A DNA stretch of 17,425 nucleotides, from contig RWJK01000341.1 of the NCBI GenBank assembly GCA_004335835.1, positions 1 to 17,425 of the forward strand, written 5' to 3'. Numbering within the stretch: position 1 is the stretch's first letter; each line of letters opens with the position of its first letter. Made by a program: the position numbers and the translations under genes. Positions 17,065 through 17,425 of the stretch are shown here, one piece after another. Source of the DNA: Scenedesmus sp. ARA3 (taxonomy: Eukaryota > Chlorophyta > Chlorophyceae > Sphaeropleales > Scenedesmaceae). Under the pieces are notes generated by a model that made no database searches, had not been told where the DNA came from, and saw only the letters and a program-made list of their open reading frames with translations.

Positions 17065-17333
17065 TCAACGAGCCGTTGGAGGTATGCAATCAGCTTTCAA
17101 AAGACCTCACACAATGCAGGAGAAACAACAGCCAGGCATGTCTTGCGCTTGTCACCTGGCAACTATACAACACGCACATAAGCGTTAGCGATAGCAGCAC
17201 CCAGCAACACCTTGAACTCCGTTGCGCACCTGACAACATGACAAACTGCCAGGGCGTGATGAAAGGTGTACACGTAAGGACAGCTCCATACATCGGCTGC
17301 ACACTGTTCTCCAATCAATCGTGCTCAACATGA
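17065..17333 (+). CDS. Cys-rich, sequon-rich open segment, possible exon of a third gene
   Basis: After an acceptor-like GCCACACAG, one frame encodes about 89 residues including NEPLEVCNQLSKDLTQCRRN, LRCAPDNMTNCQG and PYIGCTLFSNQSCST before a TGA at 17331. It has seven cysteines and three N-glycosylation sequons (NNS, NMT, NQS), typical of an extracellular domain. A donor-like CAC|GTAAGG at 17274 would end the exon earlier. A different frame from the ATG at 17330 stays open and turns Pro/Ala-rich to the window edge. No family is recognised, and the start exon is not visible. It could be a partial gene running off the right edge, or another relic. Confidence 0.35.
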
Positions 17334-17425
17334 CGTCAAACAACCCTGCGCACAGCCAGACGACAGCCGCCCACCCGCGACAGCTACGGCGTACCGCAGC
17401 GCTACCGCCGGCCGCCCCTGCCCCC

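Overview
The window looks like nuclear DNA of a green alga, most likely a chlorophyte of the Chlorophyceae; I cannot name the genus. The evidence is a moderately GC-rich sequence saturated with CAG/CTG triplets, proteins full of Ala, Gln and Gly runs, and many spliceosomal introns of about 140-470 bases with GTGAGT-like donors and TGCAG acceptors. All supported features are on the + strand. Exon models below come from splice motifs, intron phase and protein-family fit read by eye.

Left flank, 1-1344: no intact gene. Protein-like fragments in shifting frames with internal stops (about 565-1250) suggest a decayed coding sequence. The same stretch holds several perfect palindromes, including a 43-nt hairpin.

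Gene 1, 1345-11145: I assemble 14 exons into one 2180-aa nuclear protein. In order it carries a Cys/His zinc-finger-like segment, a long Gln-rich repeat region, a SET lysine-methyltransferase domain split over seven exons, a second low-complexity region with an SR/RS-like block, and a short acidic Ser/Asp/Glu tail. Phases agree at all 13 junctions. The SET exons are the most secure part; the N-terminal exons and one splice junction are less certain.

Intergenic, 11146-13198: probable 3' UTR of gene 1 plus the promoter side of gene 2; no gene seen.

Gene 2, 13199-15192: four exons encode a 346-aa secreted protein with a signal peptide and a C39-like papain-fold peptidase domain (GYCGE and YDHIMP motifs). 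Its last intron holds a 35-bp minisatellite next to a 25-nt palindrome that contains a decoy splice acceptor.

Right flank, 15193-17425: more decayed protein-like fragments (15616-16194 and 16786-17034), then a Cys-rich, sequon-rich open segment at 17065-17333 that may be an exon of a third gene running off the window. The two intact genes have no evident functional link. I found no CRISPR array, tRNA, rRNA or intact transposon. The most novel item is the gene 1 domain architecture.
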